This document shows positions 1 to 9,636 of a stretch of DNA of 64,000 nt, piece after piece. A program made the position numbers and the translations under genes. This DNA is from CADEEX01 sp964577955 (GTDB taxonomy: Bacteria; Acidobacteriota; Vicinamibacteria; Vicinamibacterales; CAVVIG01). A model generated the notes under the pieces. It ran no database searches. It was not told the origin of the DNA and saw only the letters and a list, made by a program, of their open reading frames with translations. Every line of letters begins with the position of its first letter. The first letter of the stretch is position 1. Where the stretch lies: contig CAZOAZ010000020.1 of the NCBI GenBank assembly GCA_964577955.1, positions 35,703 through 99,702 on the forward strand, in the 5' to 3' direction.

Positions 1-2
1 AT

Positions 3-1202
3 CTGCACTGGCCGGCGTGGTCGCGGGACGGGCAGTACGTCTACTTCACCTACACGTACAAAGCCTGGGACAACGAGCCCTCGGAGATTTATCGCGTCGC
101 CGCCGCGGGCGGTCAGCCGGAACTCGTCGTCTCCAGCGTTCGCCGCGCGATTCACGCGGTGCCGCTGCCCTCTGGGGGACTCATCTTTTCGGGCAACCCG
201 CGATCGCTGGACCTCGGACTCTGGTGGCAGCCGACACCGGGGAGCGAACCAGTCTCCTTGACCAACGGCGTCGGTGAGCACATCCAATCGCGCGTCTCGG
301 TCGACGGCCGCCGCCTGGTCAGCACGCTGCTCGACCCGCGGCAGACCATCATGGCGATTCCCGCGACCGGCAAGGGTGAGCCGCGCGCGTTGACGGATGG
401 CTTTTCCGGCGATCTCTTTCCTTCGGCGGATCCGCGGAGCGGCAGGATTGCGTTCAGCTCGTCGCGATCGGCGCACCGCAATCTCTGGATCATGGATGCG
501 GACGGCGCGCATCCGACGCCGCTGACGACGGATGAGGCGATCGACGAAAATCCCGTCTTCTCACCCGACGGCCAGCAGATCGCGTTCGTCTCCGATCGCG
601 ACGGCGAACGGGCGATCTGGGTGATCAGCGCACAAGGCGGTGTGCCCAGGCGCCTCGCGAAGGAGACCGTGCTCGACACGATGACATGGTCGCGCGACGG
701 GACCCGCATCATTTATTCCCGGCCGAACGGCGAGCGGCCGGGGCTCGCGAGCGTGCACGTGTCAGACGGGCGCGTCGAGGATCTGGGCCTGGCGGGGACG
801 GCGCCCGCGATGTCGCCGACCGACGACGTCCTGGCGTTCATGGACATCGTGCCGATCGTGCCGGCGACCGGGGGCGCGCGCCGCACTGTGCGGATCTATC
901 CCAAGTTCGTCGACAGCCGCGGGACCGTGCTCTTTCCGGACGTGCCGAAACAGGCGATGCCGAATCCGCTGACCGCCTGGGCGCCCGACGGCAAGCGGCT
1001 GGCGATCGTCTCAATTAACGCGTACGGTGCCGCTCAGATCTGGATTGTCGAGCCGGCGGCTCGCGAGCCGCTGCGAAAGATCTTCGACTTTCCGACCGGC
1101 ACCCGTCCAAACGGTCTCACCTGGTCGAAAGACGGTCTGAATATCCTCGCTGCCAGCGAGTCAGACAACGGCGACATCATCATGTACGACGTGAACCGCT
1201 GA
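3..1202 (+). CDS. C-terminal part of a TolB/PD40 beta-propeller protein (5' truncated)
   Basis: The reading frame is open from the first bases of the window, so the gene begins outside it; the internal ATG at 159 is not a credible start because homologous-looking propeller sequence precedes it. The visible ~399 residues carry repeated PD40/WD40-like blades with motifs such as FSPDGQQIAFVSDRDG, WAPDGKRLAIVS and WSKDGLNILAAS. In this type of genome such C-terminal propellers are usually fused to a Ser/Thr kinase or to a winged-helix domain; the complete kinase-propeller gene at 16247 is an example. The missing N-terminus decides which it is. It is followed 31 bp later by the end of a convergent quinoprotein gene. 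Confidence 0.8.
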   Translation: MHWPAWSRDGQYVYFTYTYKAWDNEPSEIYRVAAAGGQPELVVSSVRRAIHAVPLPSGGLIFSGNPRSLDLGLWWQPTPGSEPVSLTNGVGEHIQSRVSVDGRRLVSTLLDPRQTIMAIPATGKGEPRALTDGFSGDLFPSADPRSGRIAFSSSRSAHRNLWIMDADGAHPTPLTTDEAIDENPVFSPDGQQIAFVSDRDGERAIWVISAQGGVPRRLAKETVLDTMTWSRDGTRIIYSRPNGERPGLASVHVSDGRVEDLGLAGTAPAMSPTDDVLAFMDIVPIVPATGGARRTVRIYPKFVDSRGTVLFPDVPKQAMPNPLTAWAPDGKRLAIVSINAYGAAQIWIVEPAAREPLRKIFDFPTGTRPNGLTWSKDGLNILAASESDNGDIIMYDVNR

Positions 1203-1233
1203 TTTCGTTGAAGCTGACACTATTGAACGAAAT

Positions 1234-3408
1234 TCACGGTTGTCCGCGGCCGGCTGGTGCGGTCGCAGCCTGAAGCGCCAACGCCACGATCTCCACCGCA
1301 TCGCCCACCCGCGCCGCCACGGCGATGTACTGACGCCCGCCCTTCACATACGTGACCGGAAATCCGGTCGTCGGACCCGGAAGCTGAATCTCCGCCACGA
1401 CGGCGCCCGTCTTCTTGTCCCAGGCGCGCAGCACCGGCGAGAAGCCACCCTCGCCGCCGAAGAGCAGCGTGCTGGTCACGAGAAGACCGGTCCCCCTCGT
1501 CGGCGCGCCGGTATTGGGAATCTCGACGCCCTGGAGCCGCGGGTTTCGCTTGACCGCGTCGGGTGTGTTGCCATGCGGCACCATCCACAGCCGCTCGCCC
1601 GTCTTCAGGTCGAGGGCGGTGATGCGTCCATACGGCGGCTTGAGGAGCGGAAGGTCGAACACTGATGTCGAAGGCCCGATATTTTGACCGCGCGCGTCGT
1701 GATAGAGGACGCCCTTCCCCGCTGTACCTTCCACGACGAGGGCACGATACAAACTGGTCGTGCTGCCGACGTAGAGGATGTCGTCGACCGGATCGAAGGC
1801 GCCACCTGGCCAGTTGACACCGCCGCCAGGTGACGGCGCCGTCAACGTACCTGCCGTTCCGTCGGCCGCATTCGACAGCGACGGCGGTGCATAGAGTCCG
1901 CCAAGCCGGAACTGACGGGCGACGCGAAGCGCCTCGGCCTTGATCTCGGGCGTGAAGTCGACGAGATCGTTTTCGGTCACACCCTGCAGTTCGACCGCCG
2001 GCGGCTTGGTCGGAAACGGCTGCGTCGGCGAGGTCCACTCCCCGGGCACGTCCGACTTCGGTACCGGCCGCTCCTCGATCGGCCACACCGGCCTGCCGTT
2101 CGTGCGATCCAACACAAAGACCATGCCCTGCTTGGTGAGCTGGACGATCGCCTTGATCGGACGTCCGGCCACGGTGATGTCGGCAAGGATCGGCGCGCAC
2201 GGCGGGTCGTAGTCCCAGATGTCGTGATGGGTCATCTGGAAATGCCAGACGCGCCGGCCGGTCTGCGCGTTGAGCGCAACGATCGAGTTGGCAAACAGGT
2301 TGTTGCCCGGGCGGTAGCCACCGTAGTAGTCGCTCGTCGCTCCTTCCACCGGAATGTAGAACATGCCCAGCTCGGGATCCGCGGTGGCAGGCGCCCAGAA
2401 TCCCGCATTGCCGGAGTATCCGTTCGACGCCTCGCGCATGTCGGGGCGATCCTTCGCCCACCCGTTCAGGCCGCCTGGTACTTCCCAGACCCTGCGATCC
2501 GCGGTGAGCCACGACTCCGTGCCCACTTCTCCCGCACGAGGAATGGTGTTGAAGCGCCACAGCATTTTCCCGGTCCGCGTGTCGTAGCCGACGACATCGC
2601 CCGGAATGTTCATCGGCCACTGTTCGTTGATCGACGCGCCGGGCAGATTCGGCGTGGAGCCGGTGTGCATCGAGATCGACGAGACCAGGACGTTGCCGAC
2701 GATCGCCGGCGGAGAGCTGTTGGCGACGCGGCCCTCTCGGGGCAATCCTGGCCGCTCGTTCCAGCGCAGGTTGTCGCCCATGTCGACAACGCCGTTCTTA
2801 CCGAAGGATGGCACCTGCCGGCCGGTCTTCGCGTCGAGCGCGACGAGCATGAAGTTGTTCATCACGACGAAGATCCGTTCGTCGCCTGCGTTGTCCGTCC
2901 AGTACGTCAGGCCGCGGCCGGAGCTGCGCGCGAGCGGCTCGATGATGTCGAACCACTTCAGCAGATCACCAGTCGGGCGCCAGTGCCAGAGCAGTTGGCC
3001 GGTGGCCGCATCGAGCGCCACGACGTCGCGATTGATGCCGGCCGTCGTGTACATCACGCCACCGACAATCAGCGGACTGACCTGCATCGAGGTCGCCGGC
3101 CGCGGACCGAAATTCCGCGCCGACCAACGCCAGGCGACACGCAGGTCGCGGACGTTGCTGGCCGTGATCTGGTTCGCGGGCGAATAGCGCGTGGCGCCGA
3201 AATCACTTCCGAAGAATCGCCATTCGGCGTCGGCGGTGACGGCGCGCGGCGCGGACTGCCCCACCAGCGAGACGGCCCCGAACACCACTCCGAGCGCGAC
3301 AACCACCCACCTTCCACCTTCGTGCCAGGCGCTGCGGCGGACAGGTCGCAGCTTCGGCGCGACGGCGGGCAGGCACGCTGGAAGCACTCTCGCGCGAAAG
3401 ACAGACAT
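1234..3408 (-). CDS. PQQ-dependent dehydrogenase (quinoprotein, glucose/alcohol dehydrogenase-like)
   Basis: About 724 residues. An N-terminal hydrophobic segment (WVVVALGVVFGAVSLVGQ, about residues 30-50) marks export to the periplasm. The remainder is an eight-bladed quinoprotein propeller: WRFFGSDFGATRYSP near the N-terminus, then repeats of the type VVALDAATGQLLWHW, VGYDTRTGKMLWRFNT and ALDLKTGERLWM, with the family signature HDIWDYDPP in the middle. Members oxidise sugars or alcohols with pyrroloquinoline quinone and pass electrons to the respiratory chain; the substrate cannot be read from sequence. I chose ATG 3408 because GGAG lies 6 nt before it; an ATG at 3426 adds six residues without such a site. 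No pqq biosynthesis genes are in the window. Confidence 0.85.
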   Translation of the reverse strand: MSVFRARVLPACLPAVAPKLRPVRRSAWHEGGRWVVVALGVVFGAVSLVGQSAPRAVTADAEWRFFGSDFGATRYSPANQITASNVRDLRVAWRWSARNFGPRPATSMQVSPLIVGGVMYTTAGINRDVVALDAATGQLLWHWRPTGDLLKWFDIIEPLARSSGRGLTYWTDNAGDERIFVVMNNFMLVALDAKTGRQVPSFGKNGVVDMGDNLRWNERPGLPREGRVANSSPPAIVGNVLVSSISMHTGSTPNLPGASINEQWPMNIPGDVVGYDTRTGKMLWRFNTIPRAGEVGTESWLTADRRVWEVPGGLNGWAKDRPDMREASNGYSGNAGFWAPATADPELGMFYIPVEGATSDYYGGYRPGNNLFANSIVALNAQTGRRVWHFQMTHHDIWDYDPPCAPILADITVAGRPIKAIVQLTKQGMVFVLDRTNGRPVWPIEERPVPKSDVPGEWTSPTQPFPTKPPAVELQGVTENDLVDFTPEIKAEALRVARQFRLGGLYAPPSLSNAADGTAGTLTAPSPGGGVNWPGGAFDPVDDILYVGSTTSLYRALVVEGTAGKGVLYHDARGQNIGPSTSVFDLPLLKPPYGRITALDLKTGERLWMVPHGNTPDAVKRNPRLQGVEIPNTGAPTRGTGLLVTSTLLFGGEGGFSPVLRAWDKKTGAVVAEIQLPGPTTGFPVTYVKGGRQYIAVAARVGDAVEIVALALQAATAPAGRGQP

Positions 3409-3509
3409 GCGGGACTCCGGAATCATAGATGGCGCGTGAGGATGCCGGAGATTCTAGCCGATGTCCGCCGAGGGCTTCGCGATGCGATCGAGGGCCGAAA
3501 GCGGTGGCT

Positions 3510-6167
3510 TCAGCCGCGGCGCAGAATGCTCACCGGATCGATGCGGGTGGCCCGCCAGGAGGGGATCACGGCCGCGACAAGCCCGACGATCATCAGGAGG
3601 CCGATGACGGCAGCGGTCGTGACGCCGTCGGTCGGCGTCACGCCGAACAGCAGGTGCTCGAGCGAGCCGGCCAGCGCCCAGGCGATCATCAGGCCCGTGG
3701 CCACACCGATTGACATCAGGACGACTGCAGCTTTGGCCACCCAACCGACCACGCTCGACGCGCGGGCGCCGAGGGCGATCCTGATGCCGATCTCCCGTAA
3801 TCGCTCGCGGACCCGCTGCGACAGGACGCCGTAGATGCCGAGCACGGCGAGAAACGTCGCCGTGCCCGCAAAGAGCAGCAGCGTCACCATCGCCTGCCGA
3901 TCGCGCGCGTAGGTCGCGCCGACCAGATCCTCGAGCGCGTAGAGGCCGTGCGGCGGCTTCTGCGGGTCCAGTTCCTTCAAGACGCCGCGGACCGCGGGAA
4001 TCAAGGCACGCGGGTCGATATTGCTTTTCAAGACGACGTTCATCGCCAGGTACGAGCGCTGTGCGTGCGGGAGATAGATCTCGGGCGCTGGCTCGCTGCG
4101 CGGGCCGCCGAACCGCATGTCGCCAACCACACCAACGATCTCGTACGGAAACGTGCCAGCGGTGCTGTAGTCCACGACCAGCTGCCGCCCGGTTGCGCGC
4201 GCGCCGGGCCAGAGACGGCGCGCGAGCGTTTCGTTGACCATGACGACCCGCGGCGACTGGGGCTGGTCGCGCTCGTCAATCGGCCGCCCGTCGGCAATTC
4301 GCAGCCTGAGCGTCGCAAAATATCCAGGCGTGACCATCCGGACCGATGCCGGCACTCGGGCGTTCGGGTCGGTGGCGCCCTCGGGCCACACCGGCCGCTC
4401 GAACTCGGGGCCAAGCGGGCTCGTCGGCACGGTCGTCGCACCGCCGACCGCCGTCACGCCCGGCACGGCGGCCAGCCGCTCGAATACGCCTCGGTAATAC
4501 GTGCGCGTGCGGTCGCCGTTGCTGTAGTTCTGGCTGTCGAGAAAGATCGGCGCGACCAGGACGCCGCGCGGATCGAATCCGGTATCGACGCTCTGCAGAC
4601 TGCGGAAGCTGCGTACGAGCAGGATCGAACCGGCCATCAGCACGACGGTCAACGCCACCTGGCTGACGACAATCGCGTCGCGCAGGACGTGACGCCGGCG
4701 ACCGTCGGTCGCACGCCGCGAACCGTTGGCGAGCCCGGTGACCGGTACCGCACTCGTGCGGCGCCATGCCTGCGGCAGTCCCGAGAGGATCGCGGCCAGC
4801 GCGGTGACGACCGTGATGAACACAAGCGAGCGGTAGTCCAGGCTCACCTCGTCGAGGCGCGGCAGATCCGCCGTGACGGCTGGAAGAAGTTTCATTCCAA
4901 AAGTAGCGATCGCTGCGCCCAGGGCACCGCCGGCGACGGCAAGCAGCACCGACTCCAGGAGGAACTCACGCAAGAGGCGCCAGGACGAGGCGCCAAGCGC
5001 GCGGCGAACCGCGGTTTCGTCCGAGCGGTCGAGGCCGCGCAACAGCGACAGCAGCGCGACGTTCGAACACGCGACCACGAGGACAAGGCCAACCGCCGCA
5101 AGCAGCACCCAGAGCACCCGAGCCGTGTCGCCGACGGTCTCCGTGTCGAGCGGCGACAGTTGGACACTCCACCCTCGATTGGTCGCGGGATACTCGACGC
5201 CCAGCTCCGCGGCCACGCCCTTCAACTGCTGTTCGGCCTGCTCAATAGAGACGGCGGGCTTCAGCCGGGCGACCGCACCCAGGTAGTGCTGGTCGCGCGG
5301 TCGAGCCTTGGAGAGGTCCCACGGGATCCAGACCTCGACCTCACGATCAGGCATCGCGAACCCCGCCGGCATGACGCCGACGATTCTGAACGGTCGCCGC
5401 TCGAGCGTCACCGAGCGGCCGAGGATGGAACGGTCGCCGCCGAACCGCTGCTGCCAGAGTCGGTGCGAGAGAATCGCGACCGGATCGGGGCCAATCGGGG
5501 CCGCCGCACTGTTGAACTCGGCGCGCCGCACTTCATCGTCGGTGAAAGCGCGACCAACAAGCGGCGGAACGCCCACGACCGAAAAAAATGCCTGACTGAC
5601 CTGCGCGCTCAACAGGGTCTCCGACACCCCGTCAGCGGTCAGGGTGCGCCCCATCGTGTAGTAACCGCTGATCCCGTCGAACGCGTCCGCACGCTCCCGC
5701 CAGTCGTCGATATTGCCGCTCGCGACCCCGGTTCGATCGATACCGGCCTGGGTGTTGGTGTCGAAGATCCGAACTAGCCGATCCGGATTCGGATAAGGCA
5801 GCGGCGTCAGGAGAATCCCCGTGATCAGGGCAAACAGGATCGCGCTGGCGCCGATGCCAGTGCCCATCGTTGCCACCGAAACCAGCGTGACGCCTGGCGT
5901 GCGGCGGAGCACGCGGGCCGCGTAGGCGACCTCGCGCGCGCATTGCTCCAGCACGAAGCCGGTGCGGCCTTCGGCGACGAGCTCGCGCGCGCCACTGGTG
6001 CTTCCGAACTCGATGGACGTCTGGCGTCGCGCTTCCACCTCGCCCAGACCAGCCTGGACCTTGCGGGCCACCACCATCTCGACGTGAAAGGCGATCTCCT
6101 CGGCCGTCTCGCGATCGAGCGTGCGCGGCCGGGCGAGTTCCACCAGACGCCGCCAGATGCCGGCCAT
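3510..6167 (-). CDS. ADOP-family ABC transporter permease (MacB/FtsX-like)
   Basis: 885 residues, the normal length for the acidobacterial duplicated orphan permease family. Residues 1-70 form the soluble ADOP N-terminal region (ETAEEIAFHVEM), then come two copies of a MacB periplasmic core plus FtsX-type membrane domain. The first copy starts with VSVATMGTGIGASAILFALI and its FtsX helices include VLVVACSNVALL; the second ends with the FtsX signature REIGIRIALGA and the closing ATRIDPVSILRRG. No ATP-binding domain is fused or adjacent, hence orphan permease. It starts 4 bp after the padR stop with GGAG 7 nt upstream of the ATG, so the two are cotranscribed and PadR probably represses both. 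Function is inferred to be export or envelope signalling; the substrate is unknown. Confidence 0.92.
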   Translation of the reverse strand: MAGIWRRLVELARPRTLDRETAEEIAFHVEMVVARKVQAGLGEVEARRQTSIEFGSTSGARELVAEGRTGFVLEQCAREVAYAARVLRRTPGVTLVSVATMGTGIGASAILFALITGILLTPLPYPNPDRLVRIFDTNTQAGIDRTGVASGNIDDWRERADAFDGISGYYTMGRTLTADGVSETLLSAQVSQAFFSVVGVPPLVGRAFTDDEVRRAEFNSAAAPIGPDPVAILSHRLWQQRFGGDRSILGRSVTLERRPFRIVGVMPAGFAMPDREVEVWIPWDLSKARPRDQHYLGAVARLKPAVSIEQAEQQLKGVAAELGVEYPATNRGWSVQLSPLDTETVGDTARVLWVLLAAVGLVLVVACSNVALLSLLRGLDRSDETAVRRALGASSWRLLREFLLESVLLAVAGGALGAAIATFGMKLLPAVTADLPRLDEVSLDYRSLVFITVVTALAAILSGLPQAWRRTSAVPVTGLANGSRRATDGRRRHVLRDAIVVSQVALTVVLMAGSILLVRSFRSLQSVDTGFDPRGVLVAPIFLDSQNYSNGDRTRTYYRGVFERLAAVPGVTAVGGATTVPTSPLGPEFERPVWPEGATDPNARVPASVRMVTPGYFATLRLRIADGRPIDERDQPQSPRVVMVNETLARRLWPGARATGRQLVVDYSTAGTFPYEIVGVVGDMRFGGPRSEPAPEIYLPHAQRSYLAMNVVLKSNIDPRALIPAVRGVLKELDPQKPPHGLYALEDLVGATYARDRQAMVTLLLFAGTATFLAVLGIYGVLSQRVRERLREIGIRIALGARASSVVGWVAKAAVVLMSIGVATGLMIAWALAGSLEHLLFGVTPTDGVTTAAVIGLLMIVGLVAAVIPSWRATRIDPVSILRRG

Positions 6168-6171
6168 CGTG

Positions 6172-6489
6172 CTACTCCGTGTCCGCGTGGAGGACGCGCA
6201 TCATCGCCTGCACGGTCCGTTCCCACGACGCTTGTCCCGCCGCGAGTCTTCGACGCCCGGCGGCGGTCAGCGCGTAGTAGCGGGCGCGGCGATTGTTGTC
6301 GGACACCGACCAGGACGCTTTGACCAGTCCGGCGCGCTCGAGTCGCTGCAGCGCCGGGTAGAGCGAGCCGAGCGTCAAGCGGAACACGCCGCCTGAGGTC
6401 TGCTCGATGCGCTGCCCGATGCCGTAGCCGTGGAGCGGCGCGAGTGCGAGGGTCTTGAGGACGAGCAGATCGAGTTTCTCGAGGGCCAC
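6172..6489 (-). CDS. PadR-family transcriptional regulator
   Basis: 105 residues, typical of the short PadR group. The winged-helix begins at KLDLLVLKTLALAPLHGYGIG and continues through FRLTLGSLYPALQRLERAGL to the wing region WSVSDNNRRARYYALTAAGR; a C-terminal dimerisation helix follows. The start is GTG at 6489, preceded by AGGAG at 5 nt spacing, and that ribosome site overlaps a perfect palindrome (6497-6514). PadR proteins of this kind are autorepressors of the permease gene that follows, here only 4 bp downstream. The inducing ligand is unknown. Confidence 0.92.
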   Translation of the reverse strand: MALEKLDLLVLKTLALAPLHGYGIGQRIEQTSGGVFRLTLGSLYPALQRLERAGLVKASWSVSDNNRRARYYALTAAGRRRLAAGQASWERTVQAMMRVLHADTE

Positions 6490-6496
6490 CCACGCT

Positions 6497-6514
6497 CCTA
6501 TCTAAATCGATAGG
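6497..6514. promoter_or_regulatory. Probable PadR operator palindrome
   Basis: CCTATCTAAATCGATAGG is a perfect inverted repeat with 6-bp arms and a 6-bp centre, sitting directly in front of padR and running into its Shine-Dalgarno sequence. A dimer bound here would block both promoter clearance and translation initiation. Binding by this PadR is inferred from position and symmetry only. Confidence 0.6.
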
Positions 6515-6598
6515 AATCTAGCCTAAGGCGTGATCCGATGTCCAGCGTTGTCAGCGCGAGTGAGCGGCCTGCAGCTCGAAACATGGACATACAGTCAC

Positions 6599-7375
6599 CT
6601 AGTCCGGCGATGGACGTTCGACATGGTCGACGACGACGTGGTCGGCGACGACCCGTTTCGATTCGAGACGAAGGCCCAGCTGTTCCTGAAGCACGGTAAA
6701 GATGGACGGCTTGTCGGAGTCCGTCACCCCCTCAGGGGCATAGTCGAGCGTGATGTCGAAGAGCCCCTGAAGTTCCGTATCGTTCCTCACCGGACGTCCA
6801 ACGACTCGTTTGAGCGTCGACACGAACTGGTTCATGTCGGTACTTCTCGCACGCAGCCCGCCGGGGGTCGTGAGAATGCCCTGCATTGTGGCCATCGTCG
6901 ACGCCTTGAGCGTCGTTCCGCCTTTCGCGGCGACGAGCGCGTAGCCCGACACCTCGCGGGACTCGCGATGCGCCGTCAGTTTGAAGCGGTCGGTGAGCAG
7001 CTGCCGCAGGTACGAGGACGCCGCAGGAAAATTGAGGACGGTGCCGGCTTCGGCCCGCGCGTTGATGTCGTATCGCTCTGTGAGCGCCCAGCCGGGCAGA
7101 CCCGCAATCAGGTCGTCGTCGATGAGGTAGCCGAAGGTCACCAGAATTCGGAGCGGAACGTGGGTCGCCGAAAATCGGTCCGAGCCCCAGGGCGCCATTC
7201 GAAACGGTCCATCGCCTGAAGACACTTTGACGGATGCCACTTCGAACGCCGTCGTCGGCGTGGCGGGTGTTTGCCCGCGTACGACGACCGGGCCCGTCGC
7301 CATCGCGACAAGAATCCCGCACCGGATCGATGCGCGACCCAACGAAAACGAGGTGCTGCTGGCCATGCCGGTCAT
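6599..7375 (-). CDS. TIGR03435 family secreted protein
   Basis: About 258 residues. After a hydrophobic N-terminus the protein starts the family pattern FEVASVKV, followed by LRILVTFGYLIDDDLIAGLPGW (a version of the conserved region around residues 75-95), LRQLLTDRFKLTAHRE and the C-terminal block IFTVLQEQLGLRLESKR with the closing VVVDHVERPSPD. TIGR03435 proteins are soil-bacterial, especially acidobacterial, exported proteins of unknown function that occur in many copies; two more lie at 11985 and 35507. The start is uncertain: ATG 7375 or TTG 7381, neither with a good ribosome site. It begins 20 nt after the molybdopterin oxidoreductase stop and may be coupled to it. Confidence 0.85.
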   Translation of the reverse strand: MTGMASSTSFSLGRASIRCGILVAMATGPVVVRGQTPATPTTAFEVASVKVSSGDGPFRMAPWGSDRFSATHVPLRILVTFGYLIDDDLIAGLPGWALTERYDINARAEAGTVLNFPAASSYLRQLLTDRFKLTAHRESREVSGYALVAAKGGTTLKASTMATMQGILTTPGGLRARSTDMNQFVSTLKRVVGRPVRNDTELQGLFDITLDYAPEGVTDSDKPSIFTVLQEQLGLRLESKRVVADHVVVDHVERPSPD

Positions 7376-7396
7376 AGACAAAGGAGCGTCGACAGG

Positions 7397-9475
7397 TTAC
7401 TCGACTTCGACAAAGGCGTCGTACAACCCGCTGCCCCCGCCCCAGTCGGTCGGTGCTTCGGCGGTCAGCACGTTCACGGAACGCCGGTCGCCGCCGGCAT
7501 CGAGAAATCCGCCAAACGGCATCCACGCCACGCCCGGACGCACGCGATCGGACACGGCGCAGACGGCGCGAACCTCGCCCTGATCGTTCCACACGCGCAC
7601 GGTCTCGCCACCCGCCAAGCGGCGCGGCGCCGCATCGTCGGGATGAATCTCGATGAACAGCTGACCTGCACGCCGGCGCAAGCTGTCGATGTTGCTGTAG
7701 CCCGAGTTCAGGAAATGCAGCGCTTTTCCAGAAATCAGCTGCAGACCCATACGCCGCGGGATGTCTCCGGCCGATGGCAGCGGATCCTGCCCCTGTTCGC
7801 GCAGCGGCTCCGAGTACAGCTCCGCTTTTCCAGACCGTGTCGGAAACCCGCCGTCCGCGAACGGGCGCCAGTCGGCGGGCGCGTTCAACCGCGCATAGCC
7901 GGCCTGCCACAAGCGTTCGTAGGAAATCCCGTCCAGCCACGGGTGGCCGCTCGCCAGCGCACCGCGCAGCATCGACTCGTCGCTCTCGAACAGCCACGAT
8001 TCGCGACGGCCCAGCGCGCCAGCCAGACGCCGGAACAACTCGGTGTTCGAAATCGCATCGCCCCGCGGAGCAATCGCGGGCCGATTCAATGACAGATAGA
8101 GATGGCCCCACGCGGGCGAGAGGTCGAGGTGTTCGATCTGGCTCGTCGCCGGCAGCAGGTAGTCGGCGAATCGCGCCGTCTCCGTCACAAACAGATCGTG
8201 AACAACGGTAAACAGGTCGCCGCGGAGCAACCCCTCGCGGATCCGCTCCTGGTTGGGCATCGACACCATGGGGTTGGCGCCGTAAACCATCAGCGCGCGA
8301 ATCGGCGGCGCGAGATCGCGGTTGCACAAGTCCTGCCCGAGGTCGCGCATGTTCAAGGTCCGGACGCCGCCCTGGTAGACCTCGGGCATCAGCACGCGAT
8401 CCATGTCGAGGACGTTGAAATGAAGCGCGTGCGTCGACCGCGCGAGGCCGCCGCCTCGATATTTCCACGCGCCGCTCAACACCGAGAGACAAGCCAGCGT
8501 GCGGAACTGCATGGCGCCGTTCCGGTGATGCTCGATGCCAATCAGCGGCCGCAGCAGCGACGGCTGCGTCGTGGCGTACTCGTGCGCGAACCGCTCGATC
8601 TCGTCCGCCGTCAATCCGATGACCGCGGCGACATCGTACGGCGCGTAGTCCGTGACACGCTCCGCGAGCGCCTCGTAGCCAATGGCATGGCGCGACACGT
8701 ACTCCTGGTCGACGAGGCCATCGCGAATCATCACGTGCATCATCGCCAGCGCCAGCACCGCATCGCTCCCGGGCCTGATCGCGAGATGCCAGTCGGCCGC
8801 CTGGGCGGTCCTGGTGCGGATCGGATCGACCACGACGACTTTCGCGCCGCGGTCCCTCGCTTCGCGCACGAGCGGCCAGTAGTGAAGGTTCGTGACGACC
8901 GTGTTCGTGCCCCAGAGCACGATGAAGCGGCTGTGCACGATGTCTTCCGGGTCGATGCCGCTGCCGACACCGATCGTGGCTTTCAGTCCGGCTGACGCCA
9001 CGGCGCCGCAGATGTTGCGATCGAGATTGCTGCAGCCCATCGATCCGAACAGACGCATGTCGATTGAGGCCTGCTGGATCAGGCCCTGAACGCCGGCGGA
9101 GCTGTACGGAAGAATCGCCTCTGCGCCCCACTCGTCCGCGATCGCGAGCCAGCGCGACGCAATCTCGGTCAGCGCCTCGTCCCACGTGACCCTCTCGAAG
9201 CGCGCGTCGCCCTTCCGGCCCACCCGCTTCATCGGATAGAGCACGCGGTCCGGGTGATACACGCGTTCCAGATAGTGATCGACCTTGGCGCACAGCACGC
9301 CGCGCGTGAAGGGATGCGATGGATCGCCGTACAGCCGCTCCGCCGCACCATCGCGGACATCGACCATCCAATGGCAGGTGTCCGGGCAATCGTGTCCGCA
9401 GGCGCCGCGGACCGTCTCCGGTTGTCTCATGGGGTGGATCTTAGACGGTCGACCGGCGACGCGTGATTCGGACAT
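7397..9475 (-). CDS. Molybdopterin-dependent oxidoreductase (DMSO-reductase superfamily)
   Basis: About 692 residues. From the chosen start, Cys26, Cys30, Cys34 and Cys62 (CGHDCPDTC ... GVLCAK) form the ligand set for one [4Fe-4S] cluster. The Moco domain follows with DEALTEIASRW, IVLWGTNTVVTN, VVVDPIRTRTAQAADWHLAIRPGSD and the C-terminal molydopterin dinucleotide-binding barrel ending in WMPFGGFLDAGGD. There is no Tat motif, so the enzyme is probably cytoplasmic; the substrate is not obvious (formate dehydrogenase-like or an assimilatory oxidoreductase are possible). ATG 9475 has GGAG 6 nt upstream and is preferred over ATG 9430 and an upstream start at 9535. No partner electron-transfer subunit is adjacent. 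Confidence 0.85.
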   Translation of the reverse strand: MSESRVAGRPSKIHPMRQPETVRGACGHDCPDTCHWMVDVRDGAAERLYGDPSHPFTRGVLCAKVDHYLERVYHPDRVLYPMKRVGRKGDARFERVTWDEALTEIASRWLAIADEWGAEAILPYSSAGVQGLIQQASIDMRLFGSMGCSNLDRNICGAVASAGLKATIGVGSGIDPEDIVHSRFIVLWGTNTVVTNLHYWPLVREARDRGAKVVVVDPIRTRTAQAADWHLAIRPGSDAVLALAMMHVMIRDGLVDQEYVSRHAIGYEALAERVTDYAPYDVAAVIGLTADEIERFAHEYATTQPSLLRPLIGIEHHRNGAMQFRTLACLSVLSGAWKYRGGGLARSTHALHFNVLDMDRVLMPEVYQGGVRTLNMRDLGQDLCNRDLAPPIRALMVYGANPMVSMPNQERIREGLLRGDLFTVVHDLFVTETARFADYLLPATSQIEHLDLSPAWGHLYLSLNRPAIAPRGDAISNTELFRRLAGALGRRESWLFESDESMLRGALASGHPWLDGISYERLWQAGYARLNAPADWRPFADGGFPTRSGKAELYSEPLREQGQDPLPSAGDIPRRMGLQLISGKALHFLNSGYSNIDSLRRRAGQLFIEIHPDDAAPRRLAGGETVRVWNDQGEVRAVCAVSDRVRPGVAWMPFGGFLDAGGDRRSVNVLTAEAPTDWGGGSGLYDAFVEVE

Positions 9476-9561
9476 CCGTGACTCCACTGCCGTTGACTGC
9501 GTCGTCCGGCCGCAGACCCGTAAACGCGCGCGCAATGGCGGCGTGATTCATCCGTGCAGAA

Positions 9562-9636
9562 CTCGTCGCGGCGCGCGGGAATGTAGGTCGCCAGCAGCGT
9601 GATGGCGAAGACTGCCAGAGCGTCATCTGCCACCTC
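9562..9636 (-). pseudogene. Remnant of an ADOP permease C-terminus
   Basis: The minus-strand reading here gives AVFAITLLATYIPARRDEF, which matches the closing transmembrane helix and the LATYxPARR motif that ends ADOP/MacB permeases; compare AAVIPSWRATRIDP at the end of the complete gene at 3510. Only about 25 codons are recognisable and both sides are unrelated, so it is a relic of a second permease gene. The identification rests on one motif. Confidence 0.4.

Noticed and set aside
2224..3834. 536-codon plus-strand frame
   Set aside because: Antisense to the quinoprotein, passes over an intergenic gap without any coding pattern.
3948..5777. 609-codon plus-strand frame antisense to the ADOP permease
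   Set aside because: Arg/His-rich composition without domains; antisense shadow of a gene with strong evidence.
6732..9389. 885-codon open frame on the minus strand in a different phase from the oxidoreductase
   Set aside because: It is extremely Arg-rich, has no family pattern and overlaps two genes with clear motifs; a GC-rich shadow frame.
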